The notes under the pieces were generated by a model. It saw only the letters and a program-made list of their open reading frames with translations. It did no database searches and was not told the origin of the DNA. DNA of 64,000 nucleotides from Dehalococcoidia bacterium (GTDB taxonomy: Bacteria > Chloroflexota > Dehalococcoidia > UBA2979). The translations under genes were made by a program, and so were the position numbers. The stretch is taken from NCBI GenBank assembly GCA_009379925.1, contig WHSU01000005.1:1-64000 (forward strand), read 5' to 3'. This document shows, one piece after another, positions 18,592 to 27,046 of the stretch. The stretch's first letter is position 1. Each line of letters begins with the position of its first letter.

Positions 18592-18635
18592 GCGGCGGCG
18601 CCCCAGGCCAGCCGGGAACCCGCGAGTGCCCTCGA

Positions 18636-18716
18636 GCGTCTGGCGTACAGGGACCTCCAGGCGGCTCCTCCTCCCTCTCAGGAGCGAAAAGCCGCCCGCA
18701 AGGGGTGACCAGACGC
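18636..18716. promoter_or_regulatory. candidate structured leader RNA before the acyltransferase gene
   Basis: GCGTCTGG (18636-18643) pairs with CCAGACGC (18709-18716). Inside it GGCGGCT (18660-18666) pairs with AGCCGCC (18690-18696), enclosing an alternative GCTCCT/AGGAGC hairpin. This nested structure fills the 249-bp gap before the acyltransferase start. No T-run follows, so it is not a plain terminator. Confidence 0.4.
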
Positions 18717-18840
18717 CAGGATGTTGTACCGTGTAGCACGGTGCGTGTTCGACCCGGGCGGGGTTGGACCGGAGTTCGCCATCTCCACCGGACGCCAACC
18801 CGCGCGCCGGCGCGCCCGCCGGCGTCGAGACCGTGCCCCC

Positions 18841-21030
18841 GTGTCCGCTCCGGCGCACCAGGGCCGCGCCTTGCAGGTCCTCCCCGATCGCCTTCGCTAC
18901 CTGTCAGGCCTCGATGGCTTGCGAGCGCTCGCCGTGCTGGCGGTGCTCGTCTACCACGGCGACTACGCCTGGCTGCCCGGCGGCTTCCTGGGCGTCGATG
19001 TCTTCTTCGTCCTCAGTGGCTACCTCATCACCGCACTGCTGATCGCCGAATGGCGCGGCAGCGGCCGCATCGCCCTGGGCGCGTTCTGGCTGCGCCGCGC
19101 GCGCCGCCTGCTACCGGCGCTCATGTTGCTGCTCGGCGGGCTCCTCGGCTACGCGGTACTGGCGGCGCCCGGCGAACTGGCGCCGCTCCGAGGCGACACG
19201 GTGGCCGCCGTCGGCTACATGACGAACTGGTGGCTGGTCTTCCACGAGCAGTCGTACTTCGAATCGATGTCCCGCCCCCCACTGTTGCAGCACCTCTGGT
19301 CGCTGGCCGTGGAGGGACAGTTCTACCTGCTCTGGCCGCTGATCTTCGTGCTGCTCATGCGGCTGTTCGGCCGGGGTCTCCCGTTCGTGCTCGTCGCCGC
19401 AAGCGTCGCGTCTGCCGCGCTGATGGCGGTGCTCTACGACTCGGGCGCCGGCGAGTCGCGCGTGTACTACGGCACCGACACGCGCGCCGCCGGGCTGCTG
19501 CTCGGCGCCGCGCTCGCCAGCGCCTGGCACCCCGGCGATGCCTCCGCACCACAGGCCGAGGGCTCCCGACGCTCCCGCGTCGCGGTCGAGGGCATGGGGG
19601 CCGTCGCGCTGGCGTTGCTCGGTGTCCTGGTCTGGCGGCTCGACGAGTTCCACCCGCTGCTCTATCGAGGCGGCTTCCTGCTGGTTGCCGTTGCATCCGC
19701 GACCGCCATCGCGGCCGTTGCCAGTCCCCGCGCGCGTGTGCTCCCCGCGGTGCTCGGTGCGCCACCGCTGCGCTGGCTCGGCACTCGCTCTTACGCGGTC
19801 TACCTATGGCACTGGCCCGTCTTCCTGCTCACCCGCCCCCACCTCGATGTCCCGATGGACGGGCTGCCGCTCTTCGCCGTGCGCCTGGCAATCACATTCA
19901 CGCTGGCCGAGCTGTCCTACCGGCTGGTGGAGACGCCCGTCCGGCACGGCAGCCTGGGCGCAGCGTGGGCGCATCTGCGCCGGCGCCGCGACGACGGCGC
20001 GGGCGGCCTCGATCGCCGGCGCCCGGGCTGGATCGCGGCCGGCGCGCTGGGTACGGCGACCGTGGTCGCGATGGGGATCGTCTCGATGAGCGCGCCGGGC
20101 ATCGGCGCGGCTGGTCAGCTCGCGGCCGCGGACGCCCTGCACACCCCGCTATCGAGCGCCCCCGTCGTCTCGTCGGTGAACGGCGAGCACGCGCCCGCAT
20201 CACCGGCCGCGACGGCCACCGAGGCGCCGGCAGGCGCCGGTGGGAGTAGTGCGCCGGAGGTCACGATCCCCGAGGTGCTCCAGACCGCGGCGCCGGATGA
20301 CCAGAGTGCCCCCGCCTCGGTCTGGCGTCCCGTGTGGACCGACGGCGGGTCCACGTCGCCCTTCCCAGCGTCGACAGCCTCCGCCTCGTCGCAGGTGAGC
20401 GACGGGAGTGAGGGGAGCGCGGGTGATCACGACGGCGAAAGCGGACCGGCCGCTCCCTCCGGGACCGCCCCTTCGACGGAGCCCTCGCCGACACCAGCCG
20501 GCTCCGAGGGCCCGGACGCAACCGCGAGCCCGTCCCCAACGGCCCCCGCGGACCCGCCGCCCTCGGTGTCGGTGACTGCCCTGGGCGACTCCGTGATGCT
20601 GGGCGCCGTGGCCGCCCTCGAACAGGCCATGCCCGGCATCTACATCGAGGGTGAGGTGGGCCTCCAGGCAGCCGCCGTGGTGACACGGCTGCAGGCGCTC
20701 CGCACCAACGGACAACTGGGCGACGTGGTGGTGATCCACATCGGGACCAACGGCATCATCCGCGACTCGGAGTTCGAGGCGATGATGGACCTGCTCACCG
20801 ACGTGCCTCGCGTCGTGGTGGTCAACGTGAAGGTGCCTCGCCCGTGGGAAGATCCGAACAACCGCATGCTCGCGGGATCGGTGGCAGACTACCCCAACGC
20901 GGTGCTCATCGACTGGCACGGCACCGCAGCGGAGCAGGGCGATTACTTCTGGACGGATGGCATCCATCTCCGTCCAGAGGGAGCATCGGTCTACGCCTCG
21001 ATGATTGCCGCGCAGGCGACGCCGAGGTAG
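18841..21030 (+). CDS. OafA/YrhL-type membrane acyltransferase with C-terminal SGNH domain
   Basis: A 729-residue protein. Residues about 15-390 are an acyltransferase-3 domain with ten or so helices, opening with YLSGLDGLRALAVL and the catalytic His in VYHGDY. After a long Pro/Ser/Thr/Ala-rich linker (about 430-570) comes an SGNH hydrolase-like domain with GDSVMLG (Ser), HIGTNG (Gly/Asn) and DGIHLRPEG (Asp-His). Such proteins O-acetylate cell-surface polysaccharides or peptidoglycan, moving acetyl groups across the membrane. GTG 18841 is chosen because the preceding 40 codons are Arg-rich and unlike the family. The GDPD-like gene follows 79 bp later. Confidence 0.88.
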   Translation: MSAPAHQGRALQVLPDRLRYLSGLDGLRALAVLAVLVYHGDYAWLPGGFLGVDVFFVLSGYLITALLIAEWRGSGRIALGAFWLRRARRLLPALMLLLGGLLGYAVLAAPGELAPLRGDTVAAVGYMTNWWLVFHEQSYFESMSRPPLLQHLWSLAVEGQFYLLWPLIFVLLMRLFGRGLPFVLVAASVASAALMAVLYDSGAGESRVYYGTDTRAAGLLLGAALASAWHPGDASAPQAEGSRRSRVAVEGMGAVALALLGVLVWRLDEFHPLLYRGGFLLVAVASATAIAAVASPRARVLPAVLGAPPLRWLGTRSYAVYLWHWPVFLLTRPHLDVPMDGLPLFAVRLAITFTLAELSYRLVETPVRHGSLGAAWAHLRRRRDDGAGGLDRRRPGWIAAGALGTATVVAMGIVSMSAPGIGAAGQLAAADALHTPLSSAPVVSSVNGEHAPASPAATATEAPAGAGGSSAPEVTIPEVLQTAAPDDQSAPASVWRPVWTDGGSTSPFPASTASASSQVSDGSEGSAGDHDGESGPAAPSGTAPSTEPSPTPAGSEGPDATASPSPTAPADPPPSVSVTALGDSVMLGAVAALEQAMPGIYIEGEVGLQAAAVVTRLQALRTNGQLGDVVVIHIGTNGIIRDSEFEAMMDLLTDVPRVVVVNVKVPRPWEDPNNRMLAGSVADYPNAVLIDWHGTAAEQGDYFWTDGIHLRPEGASVYASMIAAQATPR

Positions 21031-21109
21031 CGGCGGCTCGGCGCCTGCGCCTCGCGAAGCGTCCGGCCGGGATCGGCCGTCGCCTGCCGTACTTATGTAT
21101 CCTTGTGTT

Positions 21110-21949
21110 GTGAGAGCGTCGATCCGCGCGCGGATGCCCTTCGTGCTGGTGGCGTTGCTATCGCTGGTGACGCTCGCCCTCATCGTGGTGCCGCGGTTCG
21201 CCGACCGAGCCGCGCGCGCATACCAGATGCGCCAGTTGCCGCTGCTCTTCTACCAGGACCTGGAACCGGCAGGCCTCCTCGGCGACTACTCCTCGGTGCT
21301 CGGCGTGGCGCACAACTCCGGCAACAGCATGGTCGCCCTGAAGCGCGCGCTCGACCACCAGGATGGCGCGATCGAGATCGATGTCGTGTCCGACCAGGGC
21401 GTGCTGCGCGCTGCCCACCGCCCACCGGTCCGCTACATCGGCCGATTCCTGCTGCGCAGCCCCACGCTGGAGGACGTGTGGGAGGAAGCCTCCGGCGCGA
21501 GCCTCGTAAAGCTCGACCTGAAGGAGTCGTCGCCGCTCTTCGTCCGGCGCGTGCTCGACTTCCTCGATGCGCATCCACAGCGCACCGTTGCCGTGTCTTC
21601 GCCGTACATCGCGGTGCTGGAGGCGTTCCAGCACGAGCGTCCGCAGACCATTCGCATGCTCAGCATCCGGACTCAGCCGCGGCTGGACCAGCTGCTCACC
21701 TCGCCGGACGAACTCCGGACGGTGCACGGCGTCACCATCCACCACAGCCTGCTCGACGCCCAGCGGATGGACGCACTCCACGACGCCGGGCTGCTGATCG
21801 CGGCATGGACCGTCAACGACCTCGACCGCCTCAACGAACTCGTCGAACTGGGCGTACACGCAGTGACCACAGACAACCTGGCGATCACCGAACTCCTCGG
21901 CGGCGACTGGCTGCCCTGGGAGGTCGGTGACGCCAACACCGAGGACTGA
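21110..21949 (+). CDS. glycerophosphodiester phosphodiesterase-like membrane-anchored protein
   Basis: A 279-residue protein with one N-terminal membrane helix (about 9-25) and a TIM-barrel domain of the GDPD family. The metal/active-site pattern is visible: AHNSGNS, then EIDVVSDQG (Glu and Asp), then AAHRPP (His). It ends with the typical VNDLDRLNELVELGVHAV and TDN stretch. GDPDs cleave glycerophosphodiesters to glycerol-3-phosphate, but the first motif (AHNSGN instead of AHRG) and the membrane anchor suggest another lipid-related substrate. TATGTAT lies about 9 nt before the GTG, which suggests a leaderless start; ATG 21095 is the alternative. Confidence 0.78.
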   Translation: MRASIRARMPFVLVALLSLVTLALIVVPRFADRAARAYQMRQLPLLFYQDLEPAGLLGDYSSVLGVAHNSGNSMVALKRALDHQDGAIEIDVVSDQGVLRAAHRPPVRYIGRFLLRSPTLEDVWEEASGASLVKLDLKESSPLFVRRVLDFLDAHPQRTVAVSSPYIAVLEAFQHERPQTIRMLSIRTQPRLDQLLTSPDELRTVHGVTIHHSLLDAQRMDALHDAGLLIAAWTVNDLDRLNELVELGVHAVTTDNLAITELLGGDWLPWEVGDANTED

Positions 21950-22092
21950 CCGGCCGCCGAGCGTGCGGCCCGTGTCGTTGCGCACCTCCCTCAGCCTTGC
22001 GACACCACTCCGCGAGCCGCCGCGATCGCTCGTGATGCTACCTTGTCCGCGCGGCACGACCGCGCAGCGCGAGCGGCGCAGACGGGGGAGCG

Positions 22093-22896
22093 GTGGTGGA
22101 CGGACTGGCGGGGCGCGTGGCGGTGGTGACGGGCGGTGCCGAGGGCATCGGTCGCGGAATCGCGCTGACGCTGGCCGCCGAGGGCGTACGCGTAGCCATC
22201 GCCGACATCGACCTCCGGACGGCGGAGCTGGCCGTAGGCGAGCTGCGCGACGCGGGCGTCGAGGCGCTCGCGGTGCGCGTCGACGTCTCGGACCCGGCGG
22301 CCATGCGGGCGTTCGCGGAGCGGGTGGAACGCGACCTCGGACCGGTCTCGGTCCTCTGCAACAACGCCGGCGTGATGCTGGACGGCACGCTGGTGGAGTC
22401 GACGCCCGAGGACTGGCAGTGGGTGCTCTCCGTGAACCTGATGGGCATCGTGCATGGCGTCAGCGCCTTCGTCCCGCGCATGCGCGAACGCGGCGAGCCC
22501 GCGCACATCGTGAACACCTGCTCGATGGCCGGCCTGGCGCCGAGGTTGGCGGGCGGCCTCGGGATCTACAGCGCCTCGAAAGCGGCGGCGGTCGCCTACT
22601 CGGAGATGCTGCGCGCCGAGCTGGCGCCGTCCGGCATCGGCGTCACGACGCTGTGCCCCTCCACGGTCAACACGCGCATCTGGTCGGCCTCGCGCAACCG
22701 CCCGACCGAGTTCGGCGAAGGGCGGCCGGTGCCGGTGCCGGAGCGCATCAGCGCGGCGCTGGAGCCTGAGCAGATCGGGCCGCTGGTCGTGCGTGCCATC
22801 CTCGAGGACCGCGCGTACCTGTATACCGGCGCGGACATGCGGTCGCGCATCGAGGAGCGCACGGCGCGCGTGCTGGCGGACATCGAGCACGAGTAA
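22093..22896 (+). CDS. short-chain dehydrogenase/reductase
   Basis: A 267-residue classical SDR. The nucleotide-binding motif is TGGAEGIGRG at about residues 13-22, with Asp after beta-2 (IADIDLR), which points to NAD(H) rather than NADP(H). NNAG is near residue 94, and the catalytic Ser (NTCSMAG) and YSASK (Tyr/Lys) follow. The GTG start is preceded by GGGGGAGC. It is followed 28 bp later by an LLM flavin oxidoreductase gene on the same strand, so the two may be co-expressed in oxidation of an alcohol or 3-hydroxyacyl compound. Substrate unknown. Confidence 0.93.
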   Translation: MVDGLAGRVAVVTGGAEGIGRGIALTLAAEGVRVAIADIDLRTAELAVGELRDAGVEALAVRVDVSDPAAMRAFAERVERDLGPVSVLCNNAGVMLDGTLVESTPEDWQWVLSVNLMGIVHGVSAFVPRMRERGEPAHIVNTCSMAGLAPRLAGGLGIYSASKAAAVAYSEMLRAELAPSGIGVTTLCPSTVNTRIWSASRNRPTEFGEGRPVPVPERISAALEPEQIGPLVVRAILEDRAYLYTGADMRSRIEERTARVLADIEHE

Positions 22897-22924
22897 CCGT
22901 GTATCGACGGCAAGGGGCAGCGAC

Positions 22925-23947
22925 ATGCACTTCTCGGCGTTCTACCTCGGCGGGTCTCCTACGCGCGAGGCGCCCGAGACGGTCTTCCGGCGCGTGGTCC
23001 AGTACGCCCAGGACGCCGAGGAGCTGGGCTATGACTCGGTGTGGTTCGCCGAGCACCACTTCTCGAACTACGGCTACATCCCCAACCCGCTGCTGATGGC
23101 GACACGGGTGGCGGCCGAGACCTCGAGGGTGCGCGTGGGCACCGCGGTGCTCGTCCTGCCCTTCTGGAACCCGCTACGCGTCGCCGAGGACATCGCGCTG
23201 ACCGACCACCTGACCGGCGGGCGCCTTGAGGTGGGAGTGGCGCGCGGCTACCAGCCGTTCGAGTTCCGCCGCTTCGGCCTCGATCAGGAGGAGGCGCGGG
23301 AACGCACGGACGAAACGCTGGCCGTGCTGCTGAAGGCCCTCACGGAGGACTCGTTCACCTTCGATGGCCGGTTCTACCAGATCCCGGAGACGACCGTCTT
23401 CCCCAGGCCGCTCCAAACGCCGACTCCACCCCTCTGGCTGGCGGCCCACACACCGGAGTCCTTCGAGATTGGCGCCCGCTTCGGGCTGCGAGCGCTGACG
23501 ACGAACTCCGGGCGTCCGGTATCCGTGCTCGAGGAGGGGTGGTCGAACCACCTCGCCGCGCGCGCCCGGCATCCCCTCGCACCGCCGGACTTCGGCGTGC
23601 AGGCGCAGGTCTGCGTGGCGCCGACAGACGCGGAGGCGCGCGAGCAGGTCCCGCACTTCCTCTACCAACTGCGACAGGCCACGAACCTCCGCCACGGCCG
23701 CGAACACGTCGTCTCCGGTGTCTCGGAGCCCCTGCCGTTCGAGGGCGAGCCGAGCATCGACGAGATGTTCGAGGCGCGCACGCTCGCCGGTTCACCTGAG
23801 GCGGTGCGGCGCAAGCTCCAGGCCTATGCCGACGTCTCAGGCATGACCATGCTCAGCTGCGTCTTCCACGGCGGCGAGATGCCGCACGAGGCGGCCCAGC
23901 GCTCGATGCGCCTCTTCGCCGAGGAGGTCATGCCGGCGTTCCGGTAG
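22925..23947 (+). CDS. LLM class flavin-dependent oxidoreductase (bacterial luciferase-like)
   Basis: A 340-residue TIM-barrel flavoprotein of the luciferase-like monooxygenase superfamily. Features are FAEHHFSNYG near residue 42, VGTAVLVLPFWNPLRVAEDI, GGRLEVGVARGY, and SPEAVRRKLQAY near the C-terminus. It should use FMNH2 or F420H2 to oxygenate or reduce a substrate. The ATG follows AAGGGGCAGCGAC. It sits directly after the SDR gene and converges with the DUF35 gene, 18 bp away. FAEHH is more typical of the FMN-dependent monooxygenase branch. Confidence 0.9.
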   Translation: MHFSAFYLGGSPTREAPETVFRRVVQYAQDAEELGYDSVWFAEHHFSNYGYIPNPLLMATRVAAETSRVRVGTAVLVLPFWNPLRVAEDIALTDHLTGGRLEVGVARGYQPFEFRRFGLDQEEARERTDETLAVLLKALTEDSFTFDGRFYQIPETTVFPRPLQTPTPPLWLAAHTPESFEIGARFGLRALTTNSGRPVSVLEEGWSNHLAARARHPLAPPDFGVQAQVCVAPTDAEAREQVPHFLYQLRQATNLRHGREHVVSGVSEPLPFEGEPSIDEMFEARTLAGSPEAVRRKLQAYADVSGMTMLSCVFHGGEMPHEAAQRSMRLFAEEVMPAFR

Positions 23948-23965
23948 TCCGAGCACCGCACGGGC

Positions 23966-24463
23966 TCAGTCGGGGTAGCGCCAGACCTCGCCCTCGGGTG
24001 GCTCGTCCGCGAGGCGAAAGCGCGGCAGGCCGAGGCCGTCACCGAGGTCCGCGAACTCAACCTGCACACGCGCGCCGATGCCCGTGCGCTCCTCGTCCTC
24101 CGGGCGGCCCTCGGCGTCCACGAGCAGGCCGAGGACGCGCAGCCCGTCGGCGGGGCCGGGGACACCTCGTTGCTCGTCCAGCTCGACGAGCACCACCGGG
24201 TACGGCGTGATCGGCCGGAACGAGGGGTGAATGCCGTGGTGCACGACCTCGTACGAGTAGATCGTGCCGCGGCCGGAGACCTCCGCCCACTCGTAGCCGA
24301 GGGACTGGCAGAACGGACACGCGCTGCCGATGGGGTAGCGCAGCTTCTGGCATTCGGGGCAGCGCTGGACGACGAACTGGCCGCGTCCCGCCGCCTCCAG
24401 GAACTCGCGGTGCTCCGGATCGTTCGATGCGACTTCGACGCGGACGCCCAGGTATTCGGCCAT
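23966..24463 (-). CDS. Zn-ribbon/OB-fold (DUF35) acyl-CoA-binding protein
   Basis: A 165-residue DUF35 protein. The N-terminal rubredoxin-like zinc ribbon has two Cys pairs (RCPECQ and CPFCQ, about residues 34-52). An OB-fold follows (GRGTIYSYEVVHHG). DUF35 proteins form complexes with thiolase-like or hydratase partners and bind the acyl-CoA. The thiolase-like gene lies 25 bp upstream on the same strand, the standard pairing (compare ChsH2-Ltp2 in steroid side-chain degradation). The two probably act together on a CoA thioester. Confidence 0.9.
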   Translation of the reverse strand: MAEYLGVRVEVASNDPEHREFLEAAGRGQFVVQRCPECQKLRYPIGSACPFCQSLGYEWAEVSGRGTIYSYEVVHHGIHPSFRPITPYPVVLVELDEQRGVPGPADGLRVLGLLVDAEGRPEDEERTGIGARVQVEFADLGDGLGLPRFRLADEPPEGEVWRYPD

Positions 24464-24488
24464 CGTGCTCGCTCCCTTGCCGCAGCCG

Positions 24489-25703
24489 CTAGTTGTGCAT
24501 GATCAGCGCAGAACCCGTCGGCGGGCTCGCCCAACCGAGGTTCATCGTGATCTCCACGTCGCGCACCTGCCGGCAGCCGTGCTCCGAGTAGTCGTAGGTG
24601 TGTTCGCCCTGCTCCCAGTTCGGGCAGTAGTCGTCCGCCTGCCCTCGGAGCTGGCGCACGCTCTCCACGACGTGACCGATGCCGTGCGTGTAGCCTTCGC
24701 ACAGGTGGCCGCCGTGGGTGTTGTTCGGGCGCGCGCCACCCAGCTCGATGATCCCGCTCGATACGTAGTCGCCGCCCTCGCCTTCCTTGCAGAAGCCGTA
24801 GGCCTCCAGTTGCAGCATCGTCGTGAAGGTGAAGGCGTCGTACGAGCCCGTGACCTCGATGTCCTCGGGACCGACGCCCGCCTGCCCGAAGACGATGGGC
24901 GCGGCGTAGTGGCCGGCGACCCTCGAGATCGGACCGCGCGTCCAGTGGTAGCCGCCCGGCTGCTCTTTGTTGACCCGGCCGGCCACGCCCATGATGTAGG
25001 CCGGCTTGTGGCGCAGGTCCCGCGCTCGGTCGGCGCTCGTCACGATGATCGCGACCCCGTTGTCCGTCTCCACGCAGCAGTCCAGCAGGTGGAGCGGCTT
25101 CGTGATCCAGCGCGAGTTCACCACGTCCTCGACGGTCACGCGCTGCGGGTAGAACGCCCGAGGGTTGTTCGAGGCGTGTTTGCTGTGCGCCACCTTGACG
25201 TGCGCGACCTGTTCGCTGGTGGTGCCGTACTCGTACATGTGCCGCATGAACGACGGCGCGAAGGACTGCCCCGCAGAGTGCATGCCGTGGATGGCGGCGT
25301 CGAGGGAGCCACCTCGGAACACCGGCGCCTGGCGGCCCGTCCCACCGATGCGCGCCTCGGTGTAGCCGTTCATCGCGCGGAAGATCACGACGGTCTGGCA
25401 CATGCCGACCTCGATGGCGCCCATGGCGAGGCCGATCAGGGCCTCCGTGCTGGAGCCGCCTCCGGAGCAGTCCATGTAGAAGTTGAGCCGGATGCCCAGG
25501 TCGCCCGCGATCGTCGGCGACGAAGTCGAGTCGTTGCCGTGGTAGGAGAGCATCCCGTCCACGTCCCCGGCGCCGAGGCCGGCGTCGAGCATCGCGGCGC
25601 GCACTGCCTCGACGCCCAGTGCGCGCGTCGTGCGCCCGGAGTCCCGAGAGAACTCGGTCGCCCCGATCCCGACGATGGCGTATTGGTCTCGCAGCCCCGG
25701 CAT
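24489..25703 (-). CDS. thiolase-fold (SCP-x/Ltp2-like) protein
   Basis: A 404-residue thiolase-superfamily protein. The N-terminal domain begins QYAIVGIGATEFS, and late motifs include the HGGHLCEG stretch. In thiolases the nucleophilic Cys lies in an NxxCSSG-like loop. Here the loop is MDCSGGGSSTEA, in which the Cys appears about two positions upstream when the following helix is aligned, so thiolytic activity is doubtful. A retro-aldol role like Ltp2 is possible. ATG 25703 follows GGGAGCGGAGGC. It is coupled with the DUF35 gene, its presumed partner. Confidence 0.85.
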   Translation of the reverse strand: MPGLRDQYAIVGIGATEFSRDSGRTTRALGVEAVRAAMLDAGLGAGDVDGMLSYHGNDSTSSPTIAGDLGIRLNFYMDCSGGGSSTEALIGLAMGAIEVGMCQTVVIFRAMNGYTEARIGGTGRQAPVFRGGSLDAAIHGMHSAGQSFAPSFMRHMYEYGTTSEQVAHVKVAHSKHASNNPRAFYPQRVTVEDVVNSRWITKPLHLLDCCVETDNGVAIIVTSADRARDLRHKPAYIMGVAGRVNKEQPGGYHWTRGPISRVAGHYAAPIVFGQAGVGPEDIEVTGSYDAFTFTTMLQLEAYGFCKEGEGGDYVSSGIIELGGARPNNTHGGHLCEGYTHGIGHVVESVRQLRGQADDYCPNWEQGEHTYDYSEHGCRQVRDVEITMNLGWASPPTGSALIMHN

Positions 25704-25783
25704 GTGCGCCTCCGCTCCCATTCGACCGCCCGAGGCGGGCGCCGGGCGCACTGTAGCACCGCGGAGGCGGCGAGCGCGGGAGG

Positions 25784-26872
25784 TCAGCGGACGGGGACCG
25801 TCAGCGCGTGGCCGACCTCGATCAGGTTCACGTTGGAGATGCCGTTCTCGCGGGCGAGCACCCAGGCCGTCGTGCCGAAGCGGGCGGCGATGTTCGCCAG
25901 CGTGTCGCCGGCCTGAATGCGGTACACCGTCCTCGATGGCGCGGCCGTATCGCTGACGGCCCGCGTGGCCGTCGAAACCGCGTCCGGGAGCCGGGGCGGG
26001 ACCACCTTCGTCACGGTCGAGGACTGAGCCAGGCCGTCGAACACCGCGAGCAGTCCGGCCCGGTGTTGCGTCAGGGCGATATCGTCCGGCCGCTCGATCT
26101 CGACATCGATCGCGGGGATGCCGATGCGGTCCATCGCATCGATGAACTCGCCGGTGATGGCGTAGGCGCTCCATTGGTCGATGTACTCAAGGCCGGCTGC
26201 CGAGGCGTACCGGTGCGCCAGCATCACAGCGCGCGGACTCTCGCTGGCCTCGACGACCGGCGCGCAGCAGTGCCAGACGATGACCACGGAGGGGCGCGTC
26301 TCGCTCACGTAGTCGTAGAGCGCCCGCGTCTCGGGCTCGGAGAGCCGCGCGGCGCCGCCGCTCACCAGGCCGCCGTCCGGGTGGTAGGCCAGCGGACGCC
26401 AGTCAGGGGCGGCGGGCCAGTTGCGGTTCAGGTCGACGTCGTTCGCGTTCCGGTGCCCTCCCGAGGCGACGCCGTCCGGGTTGACGGCGGGCAGGAGGCA
26501 GACCCGCAGGTCCGCGGGGATGACGAGGTCGCCGGTCCAGATCAGCTCCGCGACGGCCAGCGCCAGTTCGGTCGACACGATCTCGGACCCGGTGTGCATG
26601 CCGCCGACGAGCAGGATCATGCGCTCGCCCGTGCCTATGCAGCCAACCTCCAGCGGGAGGCCTCGCACGGACTCGCCGATGATGGTGTTCGCGGCAGAGG
26701 CCGCCGTCGCTGCCGGGCTGTTCGTGGGCGCGGCCTGGGCGGCCTTGGGCGTGCTCGATGGCGGTGGCGTCGCGGGCGGCGCCGCCGCGGCGGCGCCCGA
26801 GGCGAGCACGAACAGCGAGGCGAACACGAACGCCGCCGCCACGCCGACCGGCAGCCACCGACCCGTCTTCAT
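25784..26872 (-). CDS. secreted M14-type peptidase with C-terminal LysM domain
   Basis: A 362-residue exported protein: signal peptide (about 1-30), a Pro/Ser/Thr/Ala linker (about 32-60), a zinc carboxypeptidase domain and a LysM domain (TVYRIQAGDTLANIAARFGT, about 315-334). Zinc ligands look to be His and Glu in GGMHTGSE (spacing HxxxE rather than HxxE) and the His of VIVWHCC; DLNRNW is present and the catalytic Glu should be in DVEIERP. LysM binds peptidoglycan, so it probably trims wall peptides. The minus-strand start MKTGRWL has a plain signal and no rival. Confidence 0.85.
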   Translation of the reverse strand: MKTGRWLPVGVAAAFVFASLFVLASGAAAAAPPATPPPSSTPKAAQAAPTNSPAATAASAANTIIGESVRGLPLEVGCIGTGERMILLVGGMHTGSEIVSTELALAVAELIWTGDLVIPADLRVCLLPAVNPDGVASGGHRNANDVDLNRNWPAAPDWRPLAYHPDGGLVSGGAARLSEPETRALYDYVSETRPSVVIVWHCCAPVVEASESPRAVMLAHRYASAAGLEYIDQWSAYAITGEFIDAMDRIGIPAIDVEIERPDDIALTQHRAGLLAVFDGLAQSSTVTKVVPPRLPDAVSTATRAVSDTAAPSRTVYRIQAGDTLANIAARFGTTAWVLARENGISNVNLIEVGHALTVPVR

Positions 26873-27046
26873 CCAGCGTCCCCCCGTCGGCCGCGCCGGG
26901 AGCGAGCCTCAGTCGCGGCGTTCACTCACAGCGAAGCAGCGCAAGGGGATGCGGGTGGATAGGCGAAACCCTGATCAGCGCAGGGCGACCGGAGGGAAGG
27001 ACGGAGGGGGAGGGTGCTCGGGGCGCCTCGGACGAGCGTGTGGCGG

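Noticed and set aside
18612-18650. Resemblance to a T-box (GGAACCCGCGAGTGCC)
   Set aside because: The upstream gene ends at 18591, leaving no room for a stem I and specifier loop, and the next gene is not an aminoacyl-tRNA or amino acid gene.
18721-18840. Longer start for the acyltransferase
   Set aside because: The 40 extra codons are Arg-rich and unlike the family, and they follow directly on the structured element.
26873-27046. Possible c-di-AMP riboswitch upstream of the LysM peptidase
   Set aside because: Such switches often precede wall hydrolases, but the conserved blocks could not be found on the minus strand.
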